This document shows, one piece after another, positions 26,838-34,817 of a stretch of DNA of 64,000 nt. The first letter of the stretch is position 1. The number at the start of each line of letters is the position of its first letter. The translations under genes and the position numbers were made by a program. Below the pieces are notes generated by a model. The model did no database searches and was not told the DNA's origin. It saw nothing but the letters and a program-made list of their open reading frames with translations. Source of the stretch: Cobetia sp. cqz5-12 (GTDB lineage: Bacteria > Pseudomonadota > Gammaproteobacteria > Pseudomonadales > Halomonadaceae); the NCBI RefSeq assembly GCF_016495405.1, contig NZ_CP044522.1:1736001-1800000 (forward strand). The letters are read 5' to 3'.

Positions 26838-28172
26838 ATGTCACCCGAAAACGCGCAACAGTTCATCAAGGATCAAGACATTCGCTATCTGCTCGCGCAG
26901 TTCGTGGATATTCATGGCGCTGCCAAGACGAAGTCCGTGCCGGCCAATTGCCTGATGGATGTGGTCGAGAAGGGCGCGGGCTTTGCCGGCTTCGCCGTCA
27001 GTGGTCTCGGCATGTCGCCGGAGGGGCCGGACTTCATGGCGCGGGGTGATCTGAGCTCTCTGTCGCTGGTGCCGTGGCAACCGGGCTATGCGCGCATGGC
27101 CTGTGATGGCTACGTCAACGGCGAACCGTTCGCCAATGACAGTCGTGTGGTGCTGCTCAAGCAGCTGGAGCGCCTGAAGGAGAAGGGCTGGACGCTCAAT
27201 ACCGGGCTGGAGCCGGAATTCTCGCTGTTCCGCCGGGGGGAAGCGGGTGAGCTGTTGCCGGTGGACGAGAGCGATACCCTCGCCAAGCCCTGCTATGACT
27301 ACAAGGGCCTGTCGCGTTCGCGTGAATTCCTCGAACGGCTGGTCGAATCGCTGCAGGCGGTGGACTTCGACGTCTATCAGATCGATCACGAGGACGCCAA
27401 CGGCCAGTTCGAGATCAACTACACCTACAGCGATGCGCTGACCTCGGCAGACCGCTTCACCTTCGTGCGCATGGCCGCCGGCGAGATCGCCAATGACCTG
27501 GGCATGGTGTGCTCCTTCATGCCCAAGCCGCTGGCGGACCGCCCGGGCAATGGCATGCACTTCCACCTGTCCGTGTGTGATGACACCGGCCGCAACCTGT
27601 TCGGCGATGACTCCGACGCCCAGGGCATGGGCCTGTCACCGCTGGCGTACCACTTCCTCGGCGGACTGCTGGCGCATGCCCCGGCGCTGTGTGCCTTTGC
27701 CGCGCCGACCGTCAATTCCTACAAGCGTCTGGTCGGGGGTGGCAGCACCAGCGGCGCGACCTGGGCGCCAGTCTTCGTCGCCTACGGGGACAACAACCGC
27801 TCGGCCATGGTGCGTGTGCCCTACGGTCGCCTCGAGTTCCGCCTGCCGGACGCCGGCTGCAACCCCTATCTCGTGCACGCCGCCATCATCGCGGCGGGGC
27901 TGGATGGCGTGGCGCGCAAGCTGGACCCGGGCACGCCCCACAACATCAATCTCTACTCGCTGACCCCGAGCGAATGCGCCGAGAAGGGCATCGAGAAGCT
28001 GCCGCAGAATCTGGCCCTGGCCATCGATGCGCTCGAGGCGGACAGCATTCTGCGCGAGAGCCTGGGCGAGGGGATCTGCGCCGAGTTCATGCGCCTCAAG
28101 CGCGAGGAATGGCTGGATTACAACGCGCAGGTCAGTGCCTGGGAAGTCCAGCGCTACGCCGAATTCTTCTGA
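26838..28172 (+). CDS. gmaS: Gamma-glutamylmethylamide synthetase (glutamine-synthetase type III-like)
   Basis: The 444-residue protein of the glutamine synthetase superfamily would ligate methylamine to glutamate with ATP. Visible catalytic blocks are [44 protein letters not shown] and [11 protein letters not shown] with REFRLPD-type ending ([15 protein letters not shown]). GmaS differs from ammonia-using GlnA by context and length. Here the next three genes are the N-methylglutamate synthase subunits, which identifies it as GmaS/GlnT and not a housekeeping enzyme. The ATG at 26,838 follows AGAGGA and gives the usual N-terminus; the frame is open further upstream. Confidence 0.88.
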   Translation: MSPENAQQFIKDQDIRYLLAQFVDIHGAAKTKSVPANCLMDVVEKGAGFAGFAVSGLGMSPEGPDFMARGDLSSLSLVPWQPGYARMACDGYVNGEPFANDSRVVLLKQLERLKEKGWTLNTGLEPEFSLFRRGEAGELLPVDESDTLAKPCYDYKGLSRSREFLERLVESLQAVDFDVYQIDHEDANGQFEINYTYSDALTSADRFTFVRMAAGEIANDLGMVCSFMPKPLADRPGNGMHFHLSVCDDTGRNLFGDDSDAQGMGLSPLAYHFLGGLLAHAPALCAFAAPTVNSYKRLVGGGSTSGATWAPVFVAYGDNNRSAMVRVPYGRLEFRLPDAGCNPYLVHAAIIAAGLDGVARKLDPGTPHNINLYSLTPSECAEKGIEKLPQNLALAIDALEADSILRESLGEGICAEFMRLKREEWLDYNAQVSAWEVQRYAEFF

Positions 28173-28289
28173 TCTCATCCGGCGGCGCTCGCGGATCTCG
28201 CGGGTCATGTCAGACGAGGGTCGCCACTGTCACCACCACGCTCAAGACATCAGGCAGGAGACGTCTCCTGCCCGTGAGAGGACATCACC

Positions 28290-29207
28290 ATGTGTGGAAT
28301 CGTAGGGCTTTATCTCAAGAACCCGGCGCTGGAATCGCGCCTGGGGGAGCTGTTCGAGCCGATGTTGATCGCGATGACCGATCGCGGCCCGGACAGCGCC
28401 GGCTTCGCCATCTATGGCGATGAATTTGATGCTGGCATCAAGCTGACGCTGCAAAGCGATGGTGCCGATGAGGATTGGGAGGCGATCGCCAAGGGCCTGG
28501 GCGAGCAGGTCGGCACGGTGGCGGACTGGTTCAGCAATGCCAGTGTCGCGGTATTCAAGATCGCCGGGGAAGAGAGTGCCGTGCGCAGCTGGCTTGCCGA
28601 CAGCGCCCCGCAGATTCGCGTGCTGAGCGTGGGGCAGAGCATCGAGATCCTCAAGGCGGTGGGCCTGCCGGCACATATCGCCAGCCTCTATGGCCTCAAG
28701 GGCATGCAGGGCAGCCACATCATCGGCCATACCCGCATGGCGACCGAAAGCGCCGTGACCCTGCAGGGCAGCCACCCGTTCTCCACCGGGCGTGATCTGT
28801 GCCTGGTCCACAATGGCTCGCTGTCCAACCACAACTGGCTGCGCACCAAGCTCAAGCGTGAGGGCATTAGCTTCGAGACCGACAACGATTCCGAAGTCGC
28901 CGCCGGCTACCTGACCTGGCGTCTGGAGCAGGGCGACAGCCTGGAAGCCGCGATCACCGGCGCCCTGAAGGACCTCGATGGCTTTTTCACCTTCACCATC
29001 GGCACGCGTGATGGCTTCGCCGTGGTGCGTGATCCGATCGCCTGCAAGCCTGCCGTGATCGCCGAGACCGATGACTACGTGGCCATGGCCTCGGAATACC
29101 GTGCCCTGGCCAGTCTGCCGGGCATCAAGGATGCCCGCGTGTGGGAGCCGGAACCCGGCCGCCTGTATCTGTGGGAAAAAGACACCGCCCGTTCGGAGGC
29201 CGCGTAA
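28290..29207 (+). CDS. mgsA: N-methylglutamate synthase subunit A (class II glutamine amidotransferase domain)
   Basis: The 305-residue protein starts with MCGIVGLY, whose Cys2 is the N-terminal nucleophile of class II glutamine amidotransferases. Further family blocks are TDRGPDSAGFAIYG, IIGHTRMATES, HPFSTGRDLCLVHNGSLSNH, DNDSEVAAGYL and GFFTFTIGTRDGFAVVRD. With MgsB and MgsC it would use gamma-glutamylmethylamide to form N-methylglutamate from 2-oxoglutarate. It is homologous to GlxB/GltB N-domain proteins. The next gene starts inside its TAA stop. Confidence 0.87.
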   Translation: MCGIVGLYLKNPALESRLGELFEPMLIAMTDRGPDSAGFAIYGDEFDAGIKLTLQSDGADEDWEAIAKGLGEQVGTVADWFSNASVAVFKIAGEESAVRSWLADSAPQIRVLSVGQSIEILKAVGLPAHIASLYGLKGMQGSHIIGHTRMATESAVTLQGSHPFSTGRDLCLVHNGSLSNHNWLRTKLKREGISFETDNDSEVAAGYLTWRLEQGDSLEAAITGALKDLDGFFTFTIGTRDGFAVVRDPIACKPAVIAETDDYVAMASEYRALASLPGIKDARVWEPEPGRLYLWEKDTARSEAA

Positions 29208-29893
29208 TGATGAAGACACACGATCTGGCCGTTGAAGGGCTGCGCGAATTGAACCAGGCCCTGCACGATGCCGACACCCTGAAGGATGCGCGCGAGTGGC
29301 GAGTGGTCAACTCCGACGGCGCCCACAACATCGCCTGCGGTATCAATGATGACATCAGTGTCGATATCGATGGCCACGCGGGCTACTACTGCGCGGGCAT
29401 GAATCAGAAGGCCAGCATTACCATTCACGGCAATACCGGGGTGGGGGTGGCGGAAAACATGATGTCCGGCTGCGTGCGGGTCAAGGGTGATGCTTCCCAG
29501 TCCGCGGGCGCGACCGCCCACGGCGGCCTGCTGATCATCGAAGGCAACGCCTCGGCGCGCTGTGGTATCTCGATGAAGGGCGTGGATATCGTCGTCAAGG
29601 GCAACATCGGGGCCATGAGTGCCTTCATGGGCCAGGCGGGACGCATGGTGGTCTGCGGCGACGCCGGTGAAGGCCTCGGCGATTCGCTCTATGAAGCGCG
29701 ACTCTACGTGAAGGGCACGGTCGCATCGCTGGGCGCGGACTGCATCGCCAAGGACATGCGTGCCGAGCACCTGGAAGAACTGGCGGAGTTGCTGGCGAGT
29801 GCCGGAATCGATGAAGACCCGGCCAGCTTCACGCGTTATGGATCTGCGCGTCAGCTTTATCACTTCAAGGTCGACAACGCCTCAGCCTACTGA
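29207..29893 (+). CDS. mgsB: N-methylglutamate synthase subunit B (GXGXG domain)
   Basis: The 228-residue protein is mostly the right-handed beta-helix of the glutamate synthase GXGXG domain, with successive G-containing turns (GCVRVKGDASQSAGATAHGG, VVKGNIGAMSAFMGQAG, VVCGDAGEGLGDS). It is a structural subunit between the amidotransferase and the FMN subunit. The ATG at 29,207 overlaps the preceding stop and follows GGAGG; an upstream in-frame start lies inside mgsA. Order A-B-C matches known mgs operons. Confidence 0.87.
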   Translation: MMKTHDLAVEGLRELNQALHDADTLKDAREWRVVNSDGAHNIACGINDDISVDIDGHAGYYCAGMNQKASITIHGNTGVGVAENMMSGCVRVKGDASQSAGATAHGGLLIIEGNASARCGISMKGVDIVVKGNIGAMSAFMGQAGRMVVCGDAGEGLGDSLYEARLYVKGTVASLGADCIAKDMRAEHLEELAELLASAGIDEDPASFTRYGSARQLYHFKVDNASAY

Positions 29894-29907
29894 TCAGGAT
29901 GCCCAAC

Positions 29908-31248
29908 ATGACCGACGAGACTCAAACACAGCCCTACAACCCGGCACTGCGGGAATCCGCCACTTTCGGCCGCGATGTCATCCATGAGATCCAGCGGGCG
30001 GCAGAGACGGGTATCTACGATATCCGTGGCTGGGGCGCCAAGCGCAAGGTGCCGCATTTCGACGACCTGCTGTTCCTCGGCGCCAGCATGTCGCGCTATC
30101 CGCTGGAGGGCTATCGCGAGAAGTGCGAAACCGAAGTCGTGCTCGGCACGCGCCATGCCAGGAAGCCGGTGGTGATCAGCACGCCGGTCACCATCGCCGG
30201 CATGAGCTTCGGGGCCCTGTCCGCCCAGGCCAAGGAAGCGCTGGGGCGTGGTGCCTCGGAAATCGGTACCTCCACCACCACCGGCGATGGCGGCATGACC
30301 CCGGAAGAGCGCGGCCAGTCCTCGCGCCTTGTCTATCAGTATCTGCCGTCGCGCTACGGCATGAACCCGGATGACCTGCGCAAGGCCGATGCCATCGAAG
30401 TCGTGCTCGGCCAGGGCGCCAAGCCCGGCGGTGGCGGCATGCTACTGGGCCAGAAGATTTCCGAGCGGGTCGCGGGCATGCGCACGCTGCCGCAGGGTAT
30501 CGATCAGCGCAGCGCCTGCCGTCACCCGGACTGGACCGGCCCGGATGACCTGGCGATCAAGATTGCCGAGCTGCGCGAGATCACCGACTGGCAGGTGCCG
30601 ATCTACGTCAAGATCGGCGCGACCCGCACCTACTACGACGTCAAGCTGGCGGTGAAGGCGGGCGCGGATGTCATCGTGCTGGATGGCATGCAGGGCGGCA
30701 CCGCCGCCACTCAGGATGTCTTCATCGAGCACGTCGGTATCCCGACCATGGCCGCCATCCCCCAGGCTACTCAGGCACTGCAGGAGATGGGCCTGCACCG
30801 TGAGGTGCAGCTGATCGTCTCCGGCGGGATTCGCAACGGCGCCGATGTGGCCAAGGCTATCGCACTGGGTGCTGATGCCGTGGCCATCGGTACCGCCGCC
30901 TTGATCGCGCTGGGCGACAACCATCCGCGTTACGCCGAGGAGTATCAGAAGCTGGGGTCCGCCGCCGGTTTCTATGACGACTTCCAGGATGGCAAGTGCC
31001 CGGCCGGTATCTCCACCCAGGACCCGGAGCTGAGCCAGCGACTGGACCCGGTCGCAGCCGGCAAGCGTCTTGCCAACTACCTGCGCGTGCTGACGCTTGA
31101 AGCCCAGACCCTGGCACGTGCCTGTGGCAAGTCACACCTGCATCATCTGGAACCGGAAGACCTGGTCGCCCTGAATGTGGAAGCGGCCGCCATGGCACGT
31201 GTTCCGTTGGCGGGCACCAACTGGGTGCCGGGACAGGGCGGTTACTGA
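29908..31248 (+). CDS. mgsC: N-methylglutamate synthase subunit C (FMN glutamate synthase domain)
   Basis: The 446-residue catalytic subunit is of the glutamate synthase FMN-barrel family. It has TIAGMSFGALSAQAKEALGRG, TTTGDGGMTPEER, QGAKPGGGGMLLG (substrate loop), IYVKIGATRTYYDVKLAVKAGADVIVLDGMQGG and SGGIRNGADVAKAIALGADAVAIGTAALIAL (FMN phosphate site). Three Cys in the 330-370 area could hold an iron-sulfur cluster as in glutamate synthase. The ATG at 29,908 is better spaced from AGGA than one at 29,899. A terminator follows about 210 bases later. Confidence 0.87.
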   Translation: MTDETQTQPYNPALRESATFGRDVIHEIQRAAETGIYDIRGWGAKRKVPHFDDLLFLGASMSRYPLEGYREKCETEVVLGTRHARKPVVISTPVTIAGMSFGALSAQAKEALGRGASEIGTSTTTGDGGMTPEERGQSSRLVYQYLPSRYGMNPDDLRKADAIEVVLGQGAKPGGGGMLLGQKISERVAGMRTLPQGIDQRSACRHPDWTGPDDLAIKIAELREITDWQVPIYVKIGATRTYYDVKLAVKAGADVIVLDGMQGGTAATQDVFIEHVGIPTMAAIPQATQALQEMGLHREVQLIVSGGIRNGADVAKAIALGADAVAIGTAALIALGDNHPRYAEEYQKLGSAAGFYDDFQDGKCPAGISTQDPELSQRLDPVAAGKRLANYLRVLTLEAQTLARACGKSHLHHLEPEDLVALNVEAAAMARVPLAGTNWVPGQGGY

Positions 31249-31366
31249 TAGCTCGATCTTCATTGTGCATGAGCGTGATTGGGCATCGCTGGCATTGCGC
31301 ATGATTGTGATGGCAAAGGTGCAAAGATTTTTGTCAAGGAGGTCGCCGGAATCCTGCCCGGGAAAT

Positions 31367-31402
31367 CTGTTGCAATGTCTGTTGCAATGTCTGTTGCAAT
31401 GA
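31367..31402. repeat. 12-bp tandem repeat, three copies
   Basis: CTGTTGCAATGT occurs three times without gaps, the last copy ending in GA. It lies between the mgsC stop and the terminator and does not code for a recognised protein. Confidence 0.85.
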
Positions 31403-31458
31403 CAAGGGGTATTCTCCGGTTGATGTGGAGAGATATGACGTAACGCCATCGAGTCATC

Positions 31459-31491
31459 AAAGCGCCTCACCCTTCGGTGAGGCGCTTTCTT
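31459..31491 (+). terminator. Rho-independent terminator of the gmaS-mgsABC operon
   Basis: AAAGCGCCTCACC-type stem with a CTTCGG-like loop and its complement GGTGAGGCGCTTT, followed by CTTT. A strong hairpin with a U-rich tail. Confidence 0.85.
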
Positions 31492-31843
31492 TGGTGGTGA
31501 GTACAATCAAGGAAAAAGGCCAATGTCATGCAAGCGAAAGTGCATCAGAATGCTGACGGTTGAGAAGCACGTAGTGTCGTGTAGATCGTGAGATCGTGAT
31601 TCTCCCAGGATAAAATTTTCCCATTCTTTCAGCATCTTGAAGATATTCAATGAGAAATATGTCAAGCGTAGCAATTGGCTTATGAGGTGAGATTGGGTCA
31701 GGGCAATAATGGTGAATGAAAGCCGTTTGTCATGAGCTTTGTGTTCTGTTTTGGTGCGTGAATACCTTCATTTATTGTTCATATGTGAAGTGGGGATTTC
31801 AGACGATTTTGCCGAGCATGTGGGGCAATGATTTTGCCGTCAA

Positions 31844-31858
31844 TGGCACGAAATATGC
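31844..31858 (+). promoter_or_regulatory. Sigma-54-like promoter upstream of dmmA
   Basis: TGGCACGAAATATGC matches TGGCAC-N5-TTGC at all but one core base and has the exact GG-N10-GC spacing. It lies about 85 bases before dmmA. Sigma-54 control would fit nitrogen- or amine-responsive expression. Confidence 0.6.
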
Positions 31859-31945
31859 TCAAGAAATGGAGTGGTAGTCGGATGCACGTCATCGTCAAGA
31901 CGGCGGCATTACAACAAGGACAATTTCTCAGAGCAGGGTCGTGTC

Positions 31946-32632
31946 ATGAAAAGCCCGCAATCATCCTCTGTCACTGCCGGGATTCGAAGTCGGCAACACT
32001 ATCCACGCATCGAGGCGCTGCCCGATGCCCAACGCTATCTGGTGGCATGCCAGTCTCCCGAGAGCCTGCCAGGCACTGGTGAGGCGGCGGGCAACGCCCG
32101 TCAGCAGATGCAGATGCATTGTCAGCTGATCAGTACGCTGCTGGGGCAGCTCGGTAGCCGCGAGGTGGGAGGCGCCGTGCAGTCCGCCCCGGCAACAGAG
32201 GCGTTGCCCACGGGCCCCGTCGACAACGCCCGTCTGCATCGCTGGTACGACGTCGATGACCGCCCGAAGGCCTGCGACGCACTGATCGGCGCCATCAGCG
32301 AGATCGGTGTCGCGGGGTGTCTGGTCATCATCGGCAGTGAGCATTTCGTGTGGCAGGTCGCCAATCTGGCTCAGCAGCAGGGGCTGCTGCTGGATGACAT
32401 GGTGATGTTGCCGGTCGCTGCCCTGGGGCGGCATGTGTTCTGCGTGCACTGTCAGCAGGTCAGTGAGCATGTCATCCACTCGCCAGCAGCCTGTGATGGC
32501 TGCGGTTTGATGCTGGAAGTGCGTGATCATTTTTCCAAGCGTCTCGGCGCCTACATGGGCGTGCGAATCGATGCGGAAGCCCCGGGAGAGATTCCCCCAC
32601 AGGAGGAGGTGGCACCATGTCTCGCTTCATGA
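31946..32632 (+). CDS. dmmA: Dimethylamine monooxygenase subunit, DmmA family
   Basis: The 228-residue soluble protein has an N-terminal segment of unknown fold, a middle alpha/beta region (GCLVIIGSEHFVWQVANLAQQQG) and a C-terminal zinc-ribbon-like part with FCVHCQQ and CDGCGLML. The last two provide four Cys for a metal. Its similarity to the DmmA family is reinforced by its two neighbours, a PDR-type reductase and a DUF3445 heme protein, which together form the oxidative dimethylamine demethylase. The ribosome site is weak. It overlaps the next gene by 16 bases. Confidence 0.8.
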   Translation: MKSPQSSSVTAGIRSRQHYPRIEALPDAQRYLVACQSPESLPGTGEAAGNARQQMQMHCQLISTLLGQLGSREVGGAVQSAPATEALPTGPVDNARLHRWYDVDDRPKACDALIGAISEIGVAGCLVIIGSEHFVWQVANLAQQQGLLLDDMVMLPVAALGRHVFCVHCQQVSEHVIHSPAACDGCGLMLEVRDHFSKRLGAYMGVRIDAEAPGEIPPQEEVAPCLAS

Positions 32633-33561
32633 AGGCGCGGGTCGCCGCGGTCGATCAGCTCAGCAGCAGCGTGCGCCGTCTCACTCTGGTGCCTGCCGAT
32701 GAGGCGTCCCCCTTCACGCCGTTCTCGCCGGGCAGTCATGTGGTGCTGGGCATTCCGGGAGAGGGGCGGGTGTGTCGAAACGCCTACTCATTGATCAGCC
32801 CGCCGGATGATCCCTCGCATTACTGCATCGCGGTGCGTCGTCAGCCGGTCTCGCGTGGTGGCTCCGAAGCCATCCATTCCCGCGTGCAGGTCGGCGACGA
32901 GCTGGAACTCAGCCCGCCGGCCAACCTGTTTCTGCCGCACTGGCAGGCGCGCCACCACCTGATGCTGGCAGGCGGCATCGGCATCACGCCGTTTCTCTCC
33001 TACCTGCCGGAGCTCGAGCGGCGTGGCGCCAGCTGGGAGCTGCACCTGCGCAGCCAGGACCTCGACGTCGCCCGATTCCCGGAGGCCGCGCCCTATCTGG
33101 CGAGTGGCAACATCACCCAGCATCGTCTCGAACGCCCGAACCTGAAGGCCTTGCTGGCGCGTCAGCCCGCCGGTACGCACGTCTATCTCTGCGGCCCGCA
33201 GGCCATGATCGATGCCGTGAAGGACGCGGCGCGCGAGCTGCACTGGAGTCTCGCGCGCATCCACCACGAGGTCTTTGCCGCCCCGGAACCGGGGACTCCC
33301 TTCACGGCCGTGGCGCGCGCCAGCGGCGTGGAAGTGGCGGTCGGCGCCCAGGAATCGATGCTGGAAGCGCTGGAGCGCAGCGGTGTCGAGGTGACAAGCC
33401 TGTGTCGTGGCGGCGTCTGCGGGCAGTGTCGGGTCGAGATGCTGGAGGGGGAGGCGGAGCACCGTGATGCCTTCCTCGATGAACAGGAGCGGGCCAGTCA
33501 GTGCTGCGTGATGCCCTGCGTTTCCCGGGCACGCAGCCAGCGGCTGGTGCTAGATCTCTGA
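32617..33561 (+). CDS. PDR/VanB-type ferredoxin reductase, dimethylamine monooxygenase reductase subunit
   Basis: The 314-residue phthalate-dioxygenase-reductase-type protein has an FMN-binding domain (NAYSLISPPDDPSHYCIAV), an NAD domain (HHLMLAGGIGITPFLSYL, VYLCGPQAMIDAV) and a C-terminal plant-type 2Fe-2S domain (SLCRGGVCGQCRVEMLEGE ... SQCCVMPC). It moves electrons from NAD(P)H to the oxygenase. AGGAGGAGGTG precedes the ATG, which lies inside the dmmA end. Adjacent DUF3445 and DmmA genes identify the partner as dimethylamine monooxygenase. Published subunit letters vary, so none is assigned. Confidence 0.85.
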   Translation: MSRFMKARVAAVDQLSSSVRRLTLVPADEASPFTPFSPGSHVVLGIPGEGRVCRNAYSLISPPDDPSHYCIAVRRQPVSRGGSEAIHSRVQVGDELELSPPANLFLPHWQARHHLMLAGGIGITPFLSYLPELERRGASWELHLRSQDLDVARFPEAAPYLASGNITQHRLERPNLKALLARQPAGTHVYLCGPQAMIDAVKDAARELHWSLARIHHEVFAAPEPGTPFTAVARASGVEVAVGAQESMLEALERSGVEVTSLCRGGVCGQCRVEMLEGEAEHRDAFLDEQERASQCCVMPCVSRARSQRLVLDL

Positions 33562-33600
33562 ATACGTCTTTCGCGAGATGGACCCCCAAGGAGCAGGAAC

Positions 33601-34656
33601 ATGCAATTTTCCCCGCGAGATGACCAGGCGTTCCATGGTCTGTTCACCTTCAAGAATTCCGATCACGCCATCCAGCGTTTTCCCTTCCCGTTCCCGGAAG
33701 ATGAGTACCGCTACTCGGTCAATATCGAGCCGCATGTCTTGCCGGGCAAGCCGGATTCCATCACCGAGCACATGCTGGATATCGATGAGCACTATCTGAG
33801 CGAGATCGCCGAGCGTGAGCGGGTGCTGGCCAAGGACCCCAGACGCTGTCTGGTGATGCCGCACATGCAGCCGGCCGCCTGGGACTTCCTGGAATTCGTG
33901 ATGACGCATTACGCCCGGGACTATCCCGAGGCCTTCAGTTTCGAGCGCGACGGCGATGACTGCGTGTGGCGCAACCATCTGCTGGGACTGGAGCAGGCCT
34001 TTTGCATGGGCGATGACGCCAGCCTGCCATTGCCGCCGCTGGACTATATCGGCCGTCAGATGCAGGGCGATATCGCGCTGCTCGACCAGCGCGACGGTGA
34101 CCTCTTCATGGATGCCGGCATGATCACCTGTCCGGCGGACTGGTCACTGGCCTTCGATGCCGGCATGAGCTTCAAGCAGTGGCATGGCCCGGTGCCGCTG
34201 GCGCATGAGATGGGCGTGTTCGATCGCGCGCTCAAATACCTGTGCGCCATCCAGGTAGGCGGGCCGGTGCGGCGTCTGAACTGGACCATGACCATCCACC
34301 CGCGCATGGACAGCTCGCCGGAAACCTATGCCGAGTGGGGCAGTGATCGCACCACCATCACCGCCGAAAACGCCGGCCGTGACGTGCATCTGCGGGTCGA
34401 GCTGCAGACGCTGGTGCGCATGCCGCGCAGTCATGCGCTGTTCTTTGGTATCCGCACCTATCTGATCAGCCTCGAGGACCTGTGTACCAACCCGGTCTGG
34501 CAGACGCGTCTGCTGAAGGTGCTGAAGACCCTGCCGGCGGAGCTGATCGACTACAAGGGACTGACGCGTTATCTGCCCAGCGTACTCGAGTGGCTGGAAG
34601 CCCGCGAGGCGAGTGTCGCGACCAACGCCGAAGCGACGGCGCAGGCAGCGATCTAG
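33601..34656 (+). CDS. Heme-dependent oxidative N-demethylase (DUF3445/HODM catalytic subunit)
   Basis: The 351-residue protein matches the DUF3445 family, whose characterised member is the alpha subunit of a heme-dependent oxidative N-demethylase with a PAS-like fold acting on dimethylamine. Visible family blocks are WRNHLLGLEQAF, GDIALLDQRDGDLFMDAGMITCPADWSL, WHGPVPLAHEMG, RLNWTMTIHPRMD and RVELQTLVRMPRSHALFFGIRTY. It would oxidise dimethylamine to methylamine and formaldehyde using the reductase encoded just upstream. AAGGAG precedes the ATG. No fourth subunit gene is adjacent. Confidence 0.87.
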   Translation: MQFSPRDDQAFHGLFTFKNSDHAIQRFPFPFPEDEYRYSVNIEPHVLPGKPDSITEHMLDIDEHYLSEIAERERVLAKDPRRCLVMPHMQPAAWDFLEFVMTHYARDYPEAFSFERDGDDCVWRNHLLGLEQAFCMGDDASLPLPPLDYIGRQMQGDIALLDQRDGDLFMDAGMITCPADWSLAFDAGMSFKQWHGPVPLAHEMGVFDRALKYLCAIQVGGPVRRLNWTMTIHPRMDSSPETYAEWGSDRTTITAENAGRDVHLRVELQTLVRMPRSHALFFGIRTYLISLEDLCTNPVWQTRLLKVLKTLPAELIDYKGLTRYLPSVLEWLEAREASVATNAEATAQAAI

Positions 34657-34700
34657 GCCACGCTCTCGGCAAGCTGCTTCTGGCAAACAGCTCCTGATAA

Positions 34701-34724
34701 GAGAGCTCCTGATAAAGAGCTCTC
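34701..34724 (+). other. Small hairpin in the leader before amt
   Basis: GAGAGCTC-CTGATAAA-GAGCTCTC is a perfect 8-bp stem among short repeats (AGCTCCTGATAA twice, CTCTCGGC three times). It lacks a T-run, so it may be an RNA processing or attenuation element between the demethylase gene and amt. Confidence 0.4.
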
Positions 34725-34796
34725 GGCAAACAACTCTCGGCGCCGAGGGCGTGACAGGGAATGGATCGCAAGCCACTGACCACAGCGCTTGCGGAT

Positions 34797-34804
34797 AACA
34801 ACAA
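34797..34804 (+). promoter_or_regulatory. AACAACAA motif at the amt ribosome site
   Basis: An AAYAAYAA match directly before the AAAGGGGA ribosome site of the GTG start at 34,818. Hfq/Crc-type control is inferred. The motif position also supports the GTG as the true start. Confidence 0.45.
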
Positions 34805-34817
34805 AGGGGAAACGCTG

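Larger units (their letters stand above)
31249..31945. other. Intergenic region between mgsC and dmmA
   Basis: About 700 bases without a gene. It holds a 12-bp triplicate repeat, the mgs terminator, an AT-rich stretch and a sigma-54-like promoter, with two copies of GATTTTGCCG (31,804 and 31,830) just upstream of the promoter that may bind a regulator. Confidence 0.5.

Noticed and set aside
26258..26955. Several overlapping short frames in the gap before gmaS
   Set aside because: They lack ribosome sites and family features and disagree with each other in phase; the AT-richer base use looks like regulatory DNA.
31949..34800. Long minus-strand frames opposite the dimethylamine monooxygenase genes
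   Set aside because: They mirror the high-GC third-position pattern of the plus-strand genes and encode no recognisable domain.
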